NCBI GenBank assembly: GCA_036583965.1
Contig: JAZBQD010000019.1
Coordinates: 1,913,006-1,977,005, forward strand
Source of the DNA: Prunella strophiata
Lineage: Eukaryota > Chordata > Aves > Passeriformes > Prunellidae
Direction of reading: 5' to 3'
DNA length: 64,000 nucleotides
In this document: piece by piece, positions 1 through 62,753 of the stretch
How positions within the stretch are numbered: position 1 is the first letter of the stretch
How the letters are laid out: every line of letters begins with the position of its first letter
Position numbers and translations under genes: made by a program
Notes under the pieces: generated by a model
The model's input: only the letters and a program-made list of their open reading frames with translations
Told to the model about the DNA's origin: nothing
Database searches by the model: none

Positions 1-282
1 CACCGTTCCCAATGTTAAAAAAAACAAAAGAAAAGTGGGGAGGCGGTAGCACAAACATTCAATTTGGGATTTTTAACATAAAAATAGTCTCTGGTTCTAC
101 GTCAAATAGCCTTACATCTATTAAAAATGCCTTTTCCAGTCTTGTTCTACATCTTCCTATAAACCACAGAGGACCATGACATGAGCACAATATTTATCTG
201 AACACTTCTCATACTAAACACACTGATCCCTCCCCCTTCCCAAGAAGCCTTTCTGTAGGGGTTTAGCAAAGTCCTCATTTAC

Positions 283-1394
<1,112 letters not shown>

Positions 1395-1400
<6 letters not shown>

Positions 1401-1722
1401 CCGGGATGGTTCCATGATCCCGGCAGCCGTGTCCAGCCGGGATGGTTCCAGGATCCCGGCAGCCGTGTCCAGCCGGGATGGTTCCATGATCCCGGCAGCC
1501 GTGTCCAGCCGGGATGGTTCCATGATCCCGGCAGCCGTGTCCAGCCGGGATGGTGCCGGGATCCCGGCAGCCGCGTCCAGCCGGGATGGTTCCGGGATCC
1601 CGGCAGCCGTGTCCAGCCGGGCTGGTGCCGGGATCCCGGCAGCCGTGTCCAGCCGGGCTGGTGCCGGGATCCCGGCAGCCGTGTCCAGCCGGGCTGGTGC
1701 CGGGATCCCGGCAGCCGCGGCC
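1395..1722. repeat. 36-bp GC-rich minisatellite, nine copies, upstream of VCPKMT
   Basis: The block ccgggatggt (or ccgggctggt) recurs at 1401, 1437, 1473, 1509, 1545, 1581, 1617, 1653 and 1689, an exact 36-bp period. Each unit holds a palindromic gggatccc-type core in the later copies and gatcccggcagccgtg. The first five units carry gatggttcc and the later ones gctggtgcc. Because 36 is a multiple of three, open frames on both strands are spurious. Confidence 0.95.
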
Positions 1723-1767
1723 CTGAGGGAGCTGCTCCCTCCTGACCTCCAGCCTGAGCCCTCCTGA

Positions 1768-2120
1768 AGGTTTTGTTACAAACCGCCCTCACACAACTTA
1801 CTAAAGGTCTTAACAAACCTACAAAAAAGGTCTTAATAAACTTACAAAAAAAGTTTTAATAAACCTACATAAGTCTTAGTAAGTCTACAAAAAAGGTCTT
1901 AATAAATGTACCAGAAAGGATTTAATAAACTTAAAAGAAGTCTTAATGTACAAAAAAGGTCTTAGTAAACCTATGAAAAGGTTAATAAACCTATGAAAAA
2001 GGTCTTCATAAACCTATGAAAAAGGTTTTAATAAACCTACAGAAAATGACTTAGCCTACAGAAAGGTCTTAACAAACCTGCAAAAAGGTTTTAATAAACT
2101 CACAAAAAAGGTTTTATTCA
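1768..2120. repeat. Degenerate 20-25 bp tandem repeat (aaggtcttaataaacc)
   Basis: The phrase aggtcttaataaacctac, with variants, recurs about 14 times with irregular spacing between 1768 and 2120. A/T-rich, in contrast to the adjacent GC-rich array. No coding potential. Confidence 0.85.
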
Positions 2121-3270
2121 AGCAATTGAGTATGAGTTGATTCTGCGTTGGCATTTTGAAATTCAAAGGTTTTAGATTGTTTCCCCCCTTGGTTATGTGG
2201 AAGAAAGTTTTTTTATTACTTTATTTCTTAGTTTCTTTTAGAGCAACGGGAGGCCTCTTGGTGGTCGGCAGATTCCCTTTGAGGGGAGGCTCATCTTCCC
2301 TAGGAAGAAGTTTTCTGAGGGAATTGCCTTTTCCCACAGGAGCCAACTTCAAACCCAAACTTCACATTTTTCCCCTCCAGCAGTTTTTCTTTGTTGTTCT
2401 TTTTACCTACCCCTCTAATTATGAAGTAACTGAAATGTTATTTATTGCTCTCTTGAACCATGCTGGTGGGAATCTCACTGCCTTTGACGACTTTCCATGG
2501 CCACATTATGGTATTTTACTGTGGAATATTCAAAATGGTTCTGGCATAAGCACTTGTACAGGAAGGCACAAAGCTGACATCTGTATATTCTAAAATGCGG
2601 GAGCAGAATTTTTTCCTCTTCAACAACACACGACAGTCTGAAAAATATTATTCCTTGTTTAGCAATAGCTGCTGGTGGGGACTTCAAAAGAGTTAATGCA
2701 AAGAATCTAAAAAAGAATTCCACTTTTCCAAGTCATCCTCCATTTCCTACCCGCACTCCCAGTCCATGCATCTCAAATTTGGGACTTCTTGAACCTTATT
2801 TTAGCAAAATGAAGCAGCTCTCCTATAAAAAGTGGGTTCTGCCCCTTGCATGAATGGATTCCAACCCTCTCTTCTTCCTCATGGAAGGAGCACGGAGGGG
2901 GCAGGCAGTAAAAAAAGAGTGTTCAAGAGACAGATGGAAGAATACATCTTCCCAGGAGAAAACTGGGAGGTTCTTGGTATGATCCTGTACAGGGCCAGCA
3001 GTTGGACTCCTGATGGAGCCCTTCCAACTCAGGGTATTTCCAATTCAACATCCCCTCTTCAGTTCTATCTCCTTTCCAAAAAGGAGAATTTTCCAAATGG
3101 AATGCCCAAGACAATGGGAGCAGCTTGGGCAGACTGATGAGAGGCTGGAGTGTGATTTTGGAAGGCCTGGGATGAGCCAAAGTGAGACCAGCAGCATGGA
3201 AAATTGGGCCATTTTGTATTGTCAAAAATGCAATTCTCAACCTTGTCCTTGCAAGGAACACGCACTGCTC
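2121..3270. other. Intergenic stretch between VCPKMT and SOS2
   Basis: No conserved coding segment was recognised on either strand. The short phrase cccttccaactcaggg near 3025 looks like the tip of a CR1 tail. Longer SOS2 3' UTR isoforms could reach here, but nothing in the sequence settles that. Confidence 0.5.
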
Positions 3271-4531
3271 AAGCTCTTACAAATTAAGACTGGGGTGATT
3301 TATTAATCTTGTTAAGAACTCTGATACAAAGCACAGTAAAAGGCCACAAACCAGTAAATAAAATGTGGCTCATGAAGGCCACTTTATAAATGCTGCTACA
3401 GAACTACCAGTAAAACAGACTCACTCTCACACCAGTTCAAACACGGGTGTTCAACTGGCAAAGAAAAGTTCCATTCACTTATCAGTTTAAAAAGTTTAAT
3501 AAAGCTTTAAGTGTTTGCTGGTTTAAATGCTACCAATTTCCAAAGTGGATTCACGAGTTAAGTGTAGATCTAAAGGAAGTTATTAGGTCTGGAAGGCAGG
3601 GCTGTTCCCAAGCCAGAGGAAATGCTGCTGGCTGGATCCAATCCCAGGAGTAGCAGACTGTGTTATAGGCCTCAAAGTCAACTTCAATTTATACATGTCA
3701 TTAGCATATCTGTAAATATACAATATAAACAATTGTACAGGCGCATAGCTTTGTTCTCCACAACAGCAGACAAACTCTTTAGCTTAAGACACCTTTGCCT
3801 ATCAGAACAAAAAAGGCACATCTGAACAGGATGCACATGAAGGACTCGGGATCCTCCCCGATATCCCAGACGGGTTCTCCTCCTTCATCCTTTCTCCAAA
3901 GAACCAAGATCAAACGAATATTTTGGTATTTAGATCTCAACCTATTTTTTTCTTTGTCTTCAGCAGCAAATCAATGGCAATTAAGACATGGCATGAGAAT
4001 ATTCCAGAACAGGAGCTGTCACTCAGGAACCTCAAGGCAAGTGGTCAGAGGTTTCAGATCTGTGACGCTCTGTGTCCTCGTGTTGTTTGATCATCCCATT
4101 GCTGGGTTTCCTTAATTTAAAAAAAGGCCACTAGTGCTCAAATTTGAAAAAAACTCCACAGACGCACCTTTTTTTGGCTCAGTGCAATTACATGATGTCA
4201 GTTTAAATTCACTTAGTGTAGTTTACAGTGCAAAAGGTCTATTTTGTGTCCTGGCAGAACGGTCGGCACTGAGGATGTGAACCAAGGCAATGCTGCTGCT
4301 CACCTGAGGGTAATGCTGTCCAACCACACAGGTTGGAATGTGTGTAGTCTGAATTTTTTCCAATTTAAACTTTTTTTTTTTTTTTTTTTGATCAGCAGCA
4401 CTTTAAGAGCATAATTTGTGAAAATACTAAAATACACTGCCTTTTTTCTTTTTTTGAATAAATTAAAAAAAAAAAAAAAAAGAGGAACTTTACAAACAGT
4501 ATTCCAGTGTCAATGACTACTATGGCTAAGG
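3270..4531 (-). other. SOS2: SOS2 3' untranslated region (probable extent)
   Basis: Starts after the SOS2 stop codon at 4532. The first convincing AATAAA on the gene strand (plus tttatt at 3299-3304) would end transcripts near 3270-3285, giving a UTR of about 1.25 kb. The UTR contains a T19 run (4371-4389) and an A17 run (4465-4481) on the plus strand, which are complementary in RNA. Extent is inferred. Confidence 0.55.
3299..3304 (-). terminator. SOS2: Candidate SOS2 polyadenylation signal AATAAA
   Basis: Canonical hexamer on the gene strand, about 1.23 kb past the stop codon. Other AATAAA words exist further downstream, so use of this one is inferred from position. Confidence 0.5.
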
Positions 4532-54242
<49,711 letters not shown>

Positions 54243-54517
54243 TGCGGCCGCTCCGTCGGGGGCCGCCGGGCCCCGCGGTTGGGTCGCTGCTCACCCAGCC
54301 CGGCCGGGCCGCCATGGCCTTCGGCGGGGCCGCTCGGGGGCTTCGGCGGGGCCGCTCGGGCGCGGGAGGCGCCGGGCGGGGGTCGGGACGGGCCCGTGGG
54401 TGCCGGGCCCCGGGCTCGCTGCGGCCCCCCTTGCCGCCGCCCCTCCCGCGGCCGGTTCGCCCGTGCGCGTGCCTGCCCCGGCCGCCCGCAGCCCGCGCTC
54501 CCCCTGCGTGCGGCTCC

Positions 54518-56995
54518 CGGACCAGGGGAGAATTCCCTAACCAGGGGGAGAATTGCTGAACCGGGGAGAATTCCTGAACTAGGGGAGAATTCCTGAACCG
54601 GGGAGAATTCCTGAACCGGGGAGAATTCCCTAAACCAGGGGAGAATTCCCTAAACCAGGGGAGAATTGCTGAACCGGGGAGAATTCCCTAACCAGGGGGA
54701 GAATTGCCTAAACCAGGGGAGAATTGCCTAAACCAGGGGAGAATTCCTGAACTAGGGGAGAATTCCTAAACCAGGGGAGAATTGCTGAACCGGGGAGAAT
54801 TCCCTAAACCAGGGGAGAATTCCCTAAACCAGGGGAGAATTCCTGAACCGGGGAGAATTCCCTAAACCAGGGGAGAATTGCCTAAACCAGGGGAGAATTG
54901 CTGAACCAGGGGAGAATTCCCTAAACCAGGGGAGAATTGCTGAACCGGGGAGAATTCCCTAAACCAGGGGAGAATTGCTGAACTAGGGGAGAATTCCTGA
55001 ACCGGGGAGAATTCCCTAAACCAGGGGAGAATTGCTGAACCGGGGAGAATTCCCTAAACCAGGGGAGAATTCCCTAACCAGGGGGAGAATTGCCTAAACC
55101 AGGGGAGAATTGCTGAACCGGGGAGAATTCCTGAACCGGGGAGAATTCCCTAAACCAGGGGAGAATTGCTGAACCGGGGAGAATTCCCTAAACCAGGGGA
55201 GAATTGCTGAACCGGGGAGAATTCCCTAAACCAGGGGAGAATTCCTGAACCGGGGAGAATTCCTGAACCGGGGAGAATTGCCTAAACCAGGGGAGAATTG
55301 CCTAAACCAGGGGAGAATTCCTGAACCGGGGAGAATTCCCTAAACCAGGGGAGAATTCCTGAACCGGGGAGAATTCCTGAACCGGGGAGAATTCCTGAAC
55401 CGGGGAGAATTCCTGAACCGGGGAGAATTCCCTAACCAGGGGGAGAATTCCCTAACCAGGGGGAGAATTGCTGAACCGGGGAGAATTCCTGAACCGGGGA
55501 GAATTCCCTAAACCAGGGGAGAATTGCTGAACCGGGGAGAATTCCTGAACCGGGGAGAATTCCTGAACCGGGGAGAATTCCTGAACCGGGGAGAATTCCC
55601 TAAACCAGGGGAGAATTGCTGAACCGGGGAGAATTCCTGAACCGGGGAGAATTCCTGAACCGGGGAGAATTCCCTAAACCAGGGGAGAATTCCTGAACTA
55701 GGGGAGAATTCCTGAACCGGGGAGAATTCCCTAAACCAGGGGAGAATTGCTGAACCGGGGAGAATTCCCTAAACCGGGGGAGAATTCCTGAACCGGGGAG
55801 AATTCCTGAACCGGGGAGAATTCCCTAAACCAGGGGAGAATTGCTGAACCGGGGAGAATTCCTGAACCGGGGAGAATTCCCTAAACCAGGGGAGAATTCC
55901 TGAACCGGGGAGAATTCCCTAAACCAGGGGAGAATTCCTGAACCGGGGAGAATTCCTGAACCGGGGAGAATTCCCTAAACCAGGGGAGAATTGCTGAACC
56001 GGGGAGAATTCCTGAACCGGGGAGAATTCCTGAACCGGGGAGAATTCCCTAAACCGGGGGAGAATTCCTGAACCGGGGAGAATTCCTGAACCGGGGAGAA
56101 TTCCTGAACCGGGGAGAATTCCCTAAACCAGGGGAGAATTGCTGAACCGGGGAGAATTCCCTAAACCAGGGGAGAATTGCTGAACCGGGGAGAATTCCTG
56201 AACCGGGGAGAATTCCTGAACCGGGGAGAATTCCCTAAACCAGGGGAGAATTCCCTAAACCAGGGGAGAATTGCTGAACCGGGGAGAATTCCTGAACCGG
56301 GGAGAATTCCCTAAACCAGGGGAGAATTGCTGAACCGGGGAGAATTCCTGAACTAGGGGAGAATTCCTGAACCGGGGAGAATTCCTGAACCGGGGAGAAT
56401 TCCCTAAACCAGGGGAGAATTGCTGAACCGGGGAGAATTGCCTAAACCAGGGGAGAATTCCCTAAACCGGGGGAGAATTCCTGAACCGGGGAGAATTGCC
56501 TAAACCAGGGGAGAATTCCTGAACCGGGGAGAATTGCCTAAACCAGGGGAGAATTGCTGAACTAGGGGAGAATTGCCTAAACCAGGGGAGAATTGCCTAA
56601 ACCAGGGGAGAATTCCCTAAACCAGGGGAGAATTGCCTAAACCAGGGGAGAATTCCTGAACTAGGGGAGAATTGCCTAAACCAGGGGAGAATTCCTGAAC
56701 CGGGGAGAATTCCCTAAACCGGGGGAGAATTCCTGAACCGGGGAGAATTCCCTAAACCAGGGGAGAATTGCTAAACCGGGGGAGAATTCCTGAACCGGGG
56801 AGAATCCCTGAACTAGGGGAGAATTGCTGAACTAGGGGAAAATTCCTGAACCGGGGAGAATTCCTGAACTAGGGGAGAACCCTGAACCGGGAGAGCCCTG
56901 AACTAGGGGAGAATTCCTGAATTAGGGGAGATTCCCTGAACCGGGGGAGATTCCCTGAACCAGAGGAGAATTCCTGAACTAGGGGAGATTTCCTT
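54518..56995. repeat. 2.5-kb array of an 18-20 bp unit (ggggagaattcctgaacc) upstream of SOS2
   Basis: About 130 units mixing three main types: cctgaaccggggagaatt (18 bp), gctgaaccggggagaatt (18 bp), ccctaaaccaggggagaatt (20 bp), plus cctgaactaggggagaatt (19 bp). Most carry a gaattc EcoRI site. Units decay toward 56850-57000. Varying unit length destroys any frame. It starts at the edge of the SOS2 CpG island. Confidence 0.97.
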
Positions 56996-57340
56996 ACCTA
57001 GGTGAGATTGCCCTGCCCGGGGACAGTTCCTAAACTAGGGGATGTTTCCTTACCGAGAGGACATTTCCTAAACTAGGGGAGATTTCCTTACCTAGGGGAT
57101 GTTTCCTTACCTAGGGACTATTTCCCTGCCCAAATGATATTTCTCTACCTGGAGGATATTTCCCTTCCTAAAGATTTCCCTACCTGCAGGATATTTCCCT
57201 TCCTAAAGGCTAATTCCCTAGCTGGAGGATATTTCCCTTCCCAGATGATATTTCCTTACCTAGAGGATATTTCCCTGCCTGGAAGCAATTTTTTCTGAAG
57301 GCTCTTTCCCTCCCTTCCTCAAGGCAGCTTCCCTGCCTTC
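56996..57340. repeat. Degenerate continuation: ggatatttcccttcc-type repeats
   Basis: Loosely periodic phrases (ggggatgtttccttacc, ggaggatatttccctgcc) about 20-30 bp apart. They look like decayed relatives of the flanking arrays. Confidence 0.7.
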
Positions 57341-57354
57341 CTAGGGGCTGTTCC

Positions 57355-57615
57355 TCTCCCTCCCTGCAGGCTGTTTTTCCTCCCTGGATGCCATTTCCAT
57401 TTCCCTCCCTGCAGGCTGTTTTTCCTCCCTGGATGCCATTTCCCTCCCTGCAGGCTGTTTTTCCTCCCTGGATGCCATTTCCATTTCCCTCCCTGCAGGC
57501 TGTTTTTCCTCCCTGCAGGCTGTTTTTCCTCCCTGCAGGCTGTTTTTCCTCCCTGCAGGCTGTTTTTCCTCCCTGCAGGCTGTTTTTCCTCCCTGCAGGC
57601 TGTTTTTCCTCCCGA
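57355..57615. repeat. 20-bp repeat (ctccctgcaggctgtttttc), with a gcatttcc variant
   Basis: About 12 units of ctccctgcaggctgtttttc; some are replaced by ctggatgccatttcc. The last six units are identical. Further pyrimidine-rich decayed units reach about 57950. Confidence 0.93.
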
Positions 57616-57959
57616 ATTCTCTCCTGCTCCTATTTGGATGCATTTCCCTCCCTACTTAGAAACAGTTTTCTTACCTGGAAGGAACTTCTCTCCTTCCTTG
57701 GAGGCTTTTCTTCTTCCCACTTGAAGCCTGTTTCCCTACCTGTGGCCTCTTCTCCTGCCTCCAGGCAGTTTTTCTCCCAGCCTGGAGCCTGTTTTCCTCC
57801 CCAGCTGGGGGATGTTCTTCTCCCAACCTGGAGGCAGTTTTCCCTCCCCTCTTTGGAGGAGGTTTTCCTACTTACCAGCACTTTCTCTCCATACCTGGAA
57901 GGAGTTTCTCTCCCCTTCTGGAGGCAGTTTTCTAAATTTTCCCTCATTTCCCTCCTGAT

Positions 57960-60662
57960 AGCATAATACTCAAATCTCACACCTTATATTCCCTCCACTC
58001 CCCATTTTAAGACTTGTCCACAGAGGGAATGGATGAATTAAACCAAAGGGGAAAAAATGTGCCTTCCTGCCAGTAAAATGGTGCTGGTTCTTTGTCACAG
58101 ATTTCCTGGAGGAGCTTGATGCTTCCAGAGGCAGAAACTGCTCCTTCTGCTCTGTGGCTCAACCCTCCTGCCCCTCCAGAGCAGCCTGGGAAGTTCCCTA
58201 CAAAATATTTATTTATGTATTTATATCAATTCTATCCATACATCTAAAATATCTATTTCTGTATTTATATTTTTTCTGCTTATTTCTATTTTGTACTTGT
58301 TCCTCAAACCCAAAGTGTGCAAAAAGGAAAGGTAAGAATGGGATAATGGTGGCACAACCCAAAGTTCCTCCTCCTTCCAGAGTTCAGGGTTGACCTTGCT
58401 GGGCACTGTTTGGATGGGATATTGGGAAGGAATTCCCTGTGAGTGCCCAAGGCCAGGCTGGACAGAGCTTGGAGCACCCTGGGATAGGGGAAGGGGTGAA
58501 ATGGGATGGAATTTAAAAGCCCTTTCCAACCCAAACCACTCTGGGGTTCTGTAACACTTCTGGGGAACAAATGGTGTTTGTCCAAATATTTATTCAGAGT
58601 TTCAGGAATTGTCATCCCACCTGTCCCAACAGGCCCAGAGCAGTCCTGTCGAGTGAGGAAAAGCTGTGAGGTGTGAGGAGCACAGATAAGGTAATTTAGG
58701 AAGACAAGTTTGGTCATGTGTCCCCCTCCTGAAGTGGTATCCTGCCTAATTCAGCTGAGAATTAACAAATTCCAGTGAAACTTTTCTCTGAGTGAGGACA
58801 AATACACAGATTTTACAGCACTTAAAAAACCCCCACCACACTCTTTCAATCATAAAAGGCACATTTATGAAATCATCAAAGTGAAGCTTGTTTGGAAAAT
58901 AAATTAATACATTTTCACACTTTGTGAGCAGCAAGATTGGTGCCTGAAACCCTGATATCTCTGAACTTATTTTTATAACAAAAGTGTAAAACCTTTATCT
59001 CTCAAAAGATTTCTATTTCACAGAATGCTACATCAAGGTTCATAATTTAGGTTTCAAATAAACTTTACCCCCAAACAATCATCACCTGAGAGGAAAAAGC
59101 AGTGCACAGGGAAATGCTGACTCAGGACTCCCCCTGGTCTCTGTCTGCTTTGCATTTTAATGTTCTTTATTCTGTTAATACATGTCAGGGCCACACCCCA
59201 TGTGGGAGGAAGTGGCTTTTGCAATCCTTTTGTAGGATTTACTGTTGATAGGCAACACTTCTGGCAGGGAGGGAAGACAGGATTGTTCCACTGTGGGAAG
59301 TTTTACACAGCCCTGTGGCACTGGAAGGCTTGGAACAGCTGAATCTCTGCCTGAAGTGACCAAAACTTTGCTCTGAAAGGGTTGGTATTTGAATTTCCAG
59401 CAGTCAAGTTGCTGGTAGATTTTACCAGGAGAAAAGAAAAAAAAAAAAAGGAAAAATAAAAATAAAATAAAAAAGGCAGATTAAACCCCTTTTTTTTCCC
59501 CTCAAAAGTGTCTCAAATCTGTACAGTAAAATCAGCCTCACAGCTGCCCTCCTGTGCTAACCCACTCCCACCAGAGCTCAGAAAAGAACTTTTAAAGGAA
59601 AAATGAATGTCTAATTTTCTGGTACAAACTCCCCACAATTATCTGTGTTACCCAGCAGCTGCTGTAAAATCCTCAATACTTTGTCCCTGAGGCCACCAAA
59701 TTCTGCTTTACAGCAGAATTCTGCAGGACACTCCCAGATCCTCAGCACTGAGTTTACTTCACCTCTCCCTGCACACAGACTCCTCCAGGTGATCTCTGAT
59801 AAAAATTGGGAATTAATGGAGTTCAGAGGAGTCACCAGCACTGCCTGAGCTCCCCTTGTGCTCAGGGAAAATGGGAAATCTTCCTGACTCATCCCTGTTT
59901 GGCCTCCAAGGGAAGCAACACCAAACATGACTCAAGGCAGGTTTCTAGAGCTTCCCTCCCTTCACATTTCCTGTTCCAAAGACCATTTTCCCTGGATTGC
60001 TCAACTGGCTGGACAAAGATCAGCTCCTTTGGCATCATCAGCATTCAAAGGAAGAAACCCAAACCCACGGGTGAAGTTTCTGATCAGCACTGATTTCCCA
60101 GCCGTAAACTAAATGAGAAGTGATTGTTTATATCCACATTTTGATTTCTGCTCTATAAAAAACACAGACAGTGATCAGACAGAGTCTCTGAATTGCACAT
60201 CTAAATTGACTTGGCTTTGGTAATCCTCTTTAAGCTTATTTTTCTGTGAAATACTCTGCATTCACGTGGAAGGCTCTGAATATTGTTCTCAATCTGTGAT
60301 AAAGCTTTTAATTCCCCATCAGCAGGGCCCTTAAGGCTTATCCTTCTATTCCATTAGCTCCACGTCATCCAGAGGGCTGCAGACTGCAATTTCCATGGAC
60401 TCAGAGGCCACACAGAGCCCCCCCAGGCCCGTGTGGCCTTTCAGAGCCCTGGGGGGAGGCAGCACTGTGAGCACAGCCCCAGCCCAGAGGAAGGATCCCT
60501 GTGCCAGGCTGCTCCTGCTCAGCCGCCCAAACGCTCCTCGCCGCGGGCACGGAGCGCTGCCAGGGCTGCTTGGGCACTGCCTGGTGCCTCTGTGGCCCTG
60601 AGGAGCAGTGCCAGGTGGCAGCAGGCAGCAGGCAGGGCTCTGCTGGGTATTGCTGGTGGCAC
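57960..60662. other. Intergenic DNA and probable L2HGDH 3' UTR
   Basis: No second gene recognised. The L2HGDH stop is at 60663, so its 3' UTR runs leftward into this stretch; AATAAA words on that strand occur at about 59166-59171 and further left, but none can be singled out. A CR1 fragment lies at 58405-58555. Confidence 0.5.
58405..58555 (+). mobile_element. CR1 3'-end fragment
   Basis: tggatgggatattgggaagg, gcccaaggccaggctggac, then cccaacccaaaccactctggg-like end: plus-oriented CR1 tail with an internal deletion. Confidence 0.82.
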
Positions 60663-60858
60663 TCAGAGCTGGAAGCGCCGCTGGGCCTCGTCGGCGATGG
60701 CGGCGGCGATGGCCAGGGAGGAGGTGGCGGCGGGGGACGGGGCGTTCCTGACGTGCAGGATCCTGCTCCCCAGGGCCCCCCAGCCCCCATCGAACACAAA
60801 GTCATCCACCAGATTGCCCTCACTGTCCAGGGCCTGGGCTCTCACACCTGAGGGACCC
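60663..60858 (-). CDS. L2HGDH: L2HGDH terminal exon
   Basis: 196 nt. Acceptor tttgcag before 60858; the first base completes an Arg codon. Encodes [52 protein letters not shown] and AQRRFQL, then TGA at 60665-60663. Confidence 0.95.
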
Positions 60859-62753
60859 CTGCAAAAGCAAGGAGGAGCAGAAGGAAATGGTTGTTCTGAG
60901 CCAGGAAGGGAATTCCCGTGAGGAGGTGTCCAGGGAGACAGTGTGGAGGGCAGAGAGGGGAGACAGAGCTTTTTGGGGGAGGCAGAGTGGGGTATCTGAC
61001 AGTCATGGCATCATTGAGGTGCCCAACCTGTGAGCTTAAAGCCCACCCAGTCCCACCCTTGCCATGGCAGGGACACCTCCCACTGTCCCAGGCTGCTCCA
61101 ACCTGGCCTTGGGCACTGCCAGGGATCCAGGAGCAGCCACAGCTGCTCTGGGCACCCTGTGCCAGGGCCTGCCCACCCTCCCAGCCAGGAATTCCTCCCC
61201 AAGACCCCATCTAAACCTGCCCTCTCTCAGTGAGGCCATTCCCCCTTGTCCTGCCACTCCAAGGCCCTGTAAATAATCCCTCTCCATCTTTCTGCAGGTT
61301 CTCCTCAAGTACTGCAAGGCCACACTGAGGTCACCCCAAGGTTTCTCTTCTTCTCCAGGCTGAACAATCCCAAAATTCTCAGCCTTTCTTCCCAGCAGAG
61401 CTGCTCCATCCCCCTGATCATCCTGGTGCCTTCTCTGGACTGAGGAGCTCCAGGCCCTTCCTGTGCTGGGATCTCCAAGCTTCTGTATCATATTTTGGTG
61501 GAGGAAGGGACCACACCCCTGCCACGTTTTCTGCTGTTCAAACAGGAGATTTCCCAAACAGAAGAAGTTTCCTTTACCTGAGAACATCATTGGTGGTGAC
61601 CTCAGGGATGAACTTCTGCAGCTGCCTCACCTGGGCACTGAGGGAGAAGGCTCTGTACAGCTCCCCCAGGCCATAGGACACGTTCCTCAGCACCAGCTTC
61701 CACAGCCCACTGCAAGGGAAAGAACAACTGCACTGAGGGCAAATCTGCCTCAAAATGCACCAGCTGCTGGAGAGGGCAGCAAATGCAACTGCAGGGCACA
61801 AGTTCCCACTCCCAAAATCAGGAATCACATCATGCTTTGTATTTGAGAAGTGCAAGTTTGCCCTTCTCTGCTTCAGCAAACCTTGCTGACAGAGCTGTGG
61901 CACTGAATTAACTCTGAATTCCAGATGGAGCTTGATGGAGCTTGGAGCAACCTGGGCAGGGACACTTCCACTGTCCCAGGCTGCTCCAGCCCCAGTGTCC
62001 AGCCTGGCCTTGGGCACTGCCAGGGATCCAGGGGCAGCCACAGCTGCTCTGGGAATCCCAGCCCAGCCAGGAATTCCCAATTCCCAATCTCCCACCCATC
62101 CCTGCCCTCTGGCACTGGGAGCCATTCCCTGTGTCCTGTCCCTCCATGCCTTGTCCCCAGTCCCTCTGCCAGCTCTCCTGGAGCCCCTTCAGGCCCTGCC
62201 AGGGGCTCTGAGCTCTCCCTGGAGCCTTCTCCTCTCCAGGGGAACATTCCCAGCTCTCTCTCTCAGCCTTTCCCTCCTCCCAGCACCCTCTGCAGGTATT
62301 TAATGATGCTGTCTAAGTTGATTAAGTTATCACAGTGCAAACCAACCCTGGAATAGATCCACCAGCACCTTCCAGTGAGCAGCCACATTCCCAGACTGGC
62401 TGAGACATGTCCTGGTAGCAAATTCAAATATGAGACCACACAAAGTCAAATGTCTTGGGGAAGTCCACCCTTATCATCACAAGTGTCTTTAAGCACACCA
62501 AAAAGGTGGGGAAAAGCAGGATTTGGGGCAGGAAGTGGCTGCCATGGCTCACATTCCAGCAAGAGCAGCCAGCAGACACAAACACAAGGCACTACCTGTA
62601 GGTCACAGCATCTAAAAAGTCTCCAGGGCTGAAGTCCAAGAGTTTGTAGCCCTCTCTCTTAAAGGCCAGCACTGCATTAGGGCCAAGCCAAACACTGCCA
62701 TCCATCCTGGGAGTGAAATGGAATCCCAGGAATGGGAAACGAGGGTTGGGAAC
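60663..62753 (-). CDS. L2HGDH: L2HGDH, L-2-hydroxyglutarate dehydrogenase, last three coding exons
   Basis: FAD-dependent mitochondrial enzyme that oxidises L-2-hydroxyglutarate to 2-oxoglutarate, a metabolite-repair step. Seen: exons 62753-62596, 61709-61578 and 60858-60663, with phases that join to 486 nt, or the C-terminal 161 residues plus stop. Recognisable blocks: [61 protein letters not shown] and the terminal [17 protein letters not shown], which closes the FAD site in the DAO-like fold of this family. The N-terminal FAD-binding motif and transit peptide lie beyond the right edge. Its place upstream of SOS2 matches the human order. Confidence 0.95.
61020..61470 (-). mobile_element. 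CR1 3'-end fragment, about 450 bp, L2HGDH intron
   Basis: The longest CR1 tail in the window: agcttaaagcccacccagtc, ccatggcagggacacctcc, aggccattcccccttgtcc, ttcttctccaggctgaaca and gatcatcctggtgccttctc. Minus-oriented, the same as the gene. Confidence 0.9.
61578..61709 (-). CDS. L2HGDH: L2HGDH penultimate exon
   Basis: 132 nt between acceptor cttgcag and donor gtaaag. Encodes [38 protein letters not shown] and TNDVLR. Phases 1 and 2 fit both neighbours. Confidence 0.95.
61925..62322 (-). mobile_element. CR1 3'-end fragment, L2HGDH intron
   Basis: agggacacttccactgtccc, cagccaggaattcccaattc, tgtgtcctgtccctccatgc and ctggagccttctcctctcc. Minus-oriented; very like the copy at 42540-42960, lacking the last 60 bp. 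Confidence 0.87.
62596..62753 (-). CDS. L2HGDH: L2HGDH third-last exon
   Basis: 158 nt after acceptor attccag, donor gtagtg. Encodes [36 protein letters not shown] and [16 protein letters not shown]. Starts in phase 0 and ends in phase 2. Confidence 0.94.

Noticed and set aside
54518..56995. Array as telomeric or centromeric satellite
   Set aside because: The unit is not TTAGGG-like, and single-copy genes with conserved order lie on both sides; a local interstitial array is the simpler reading.
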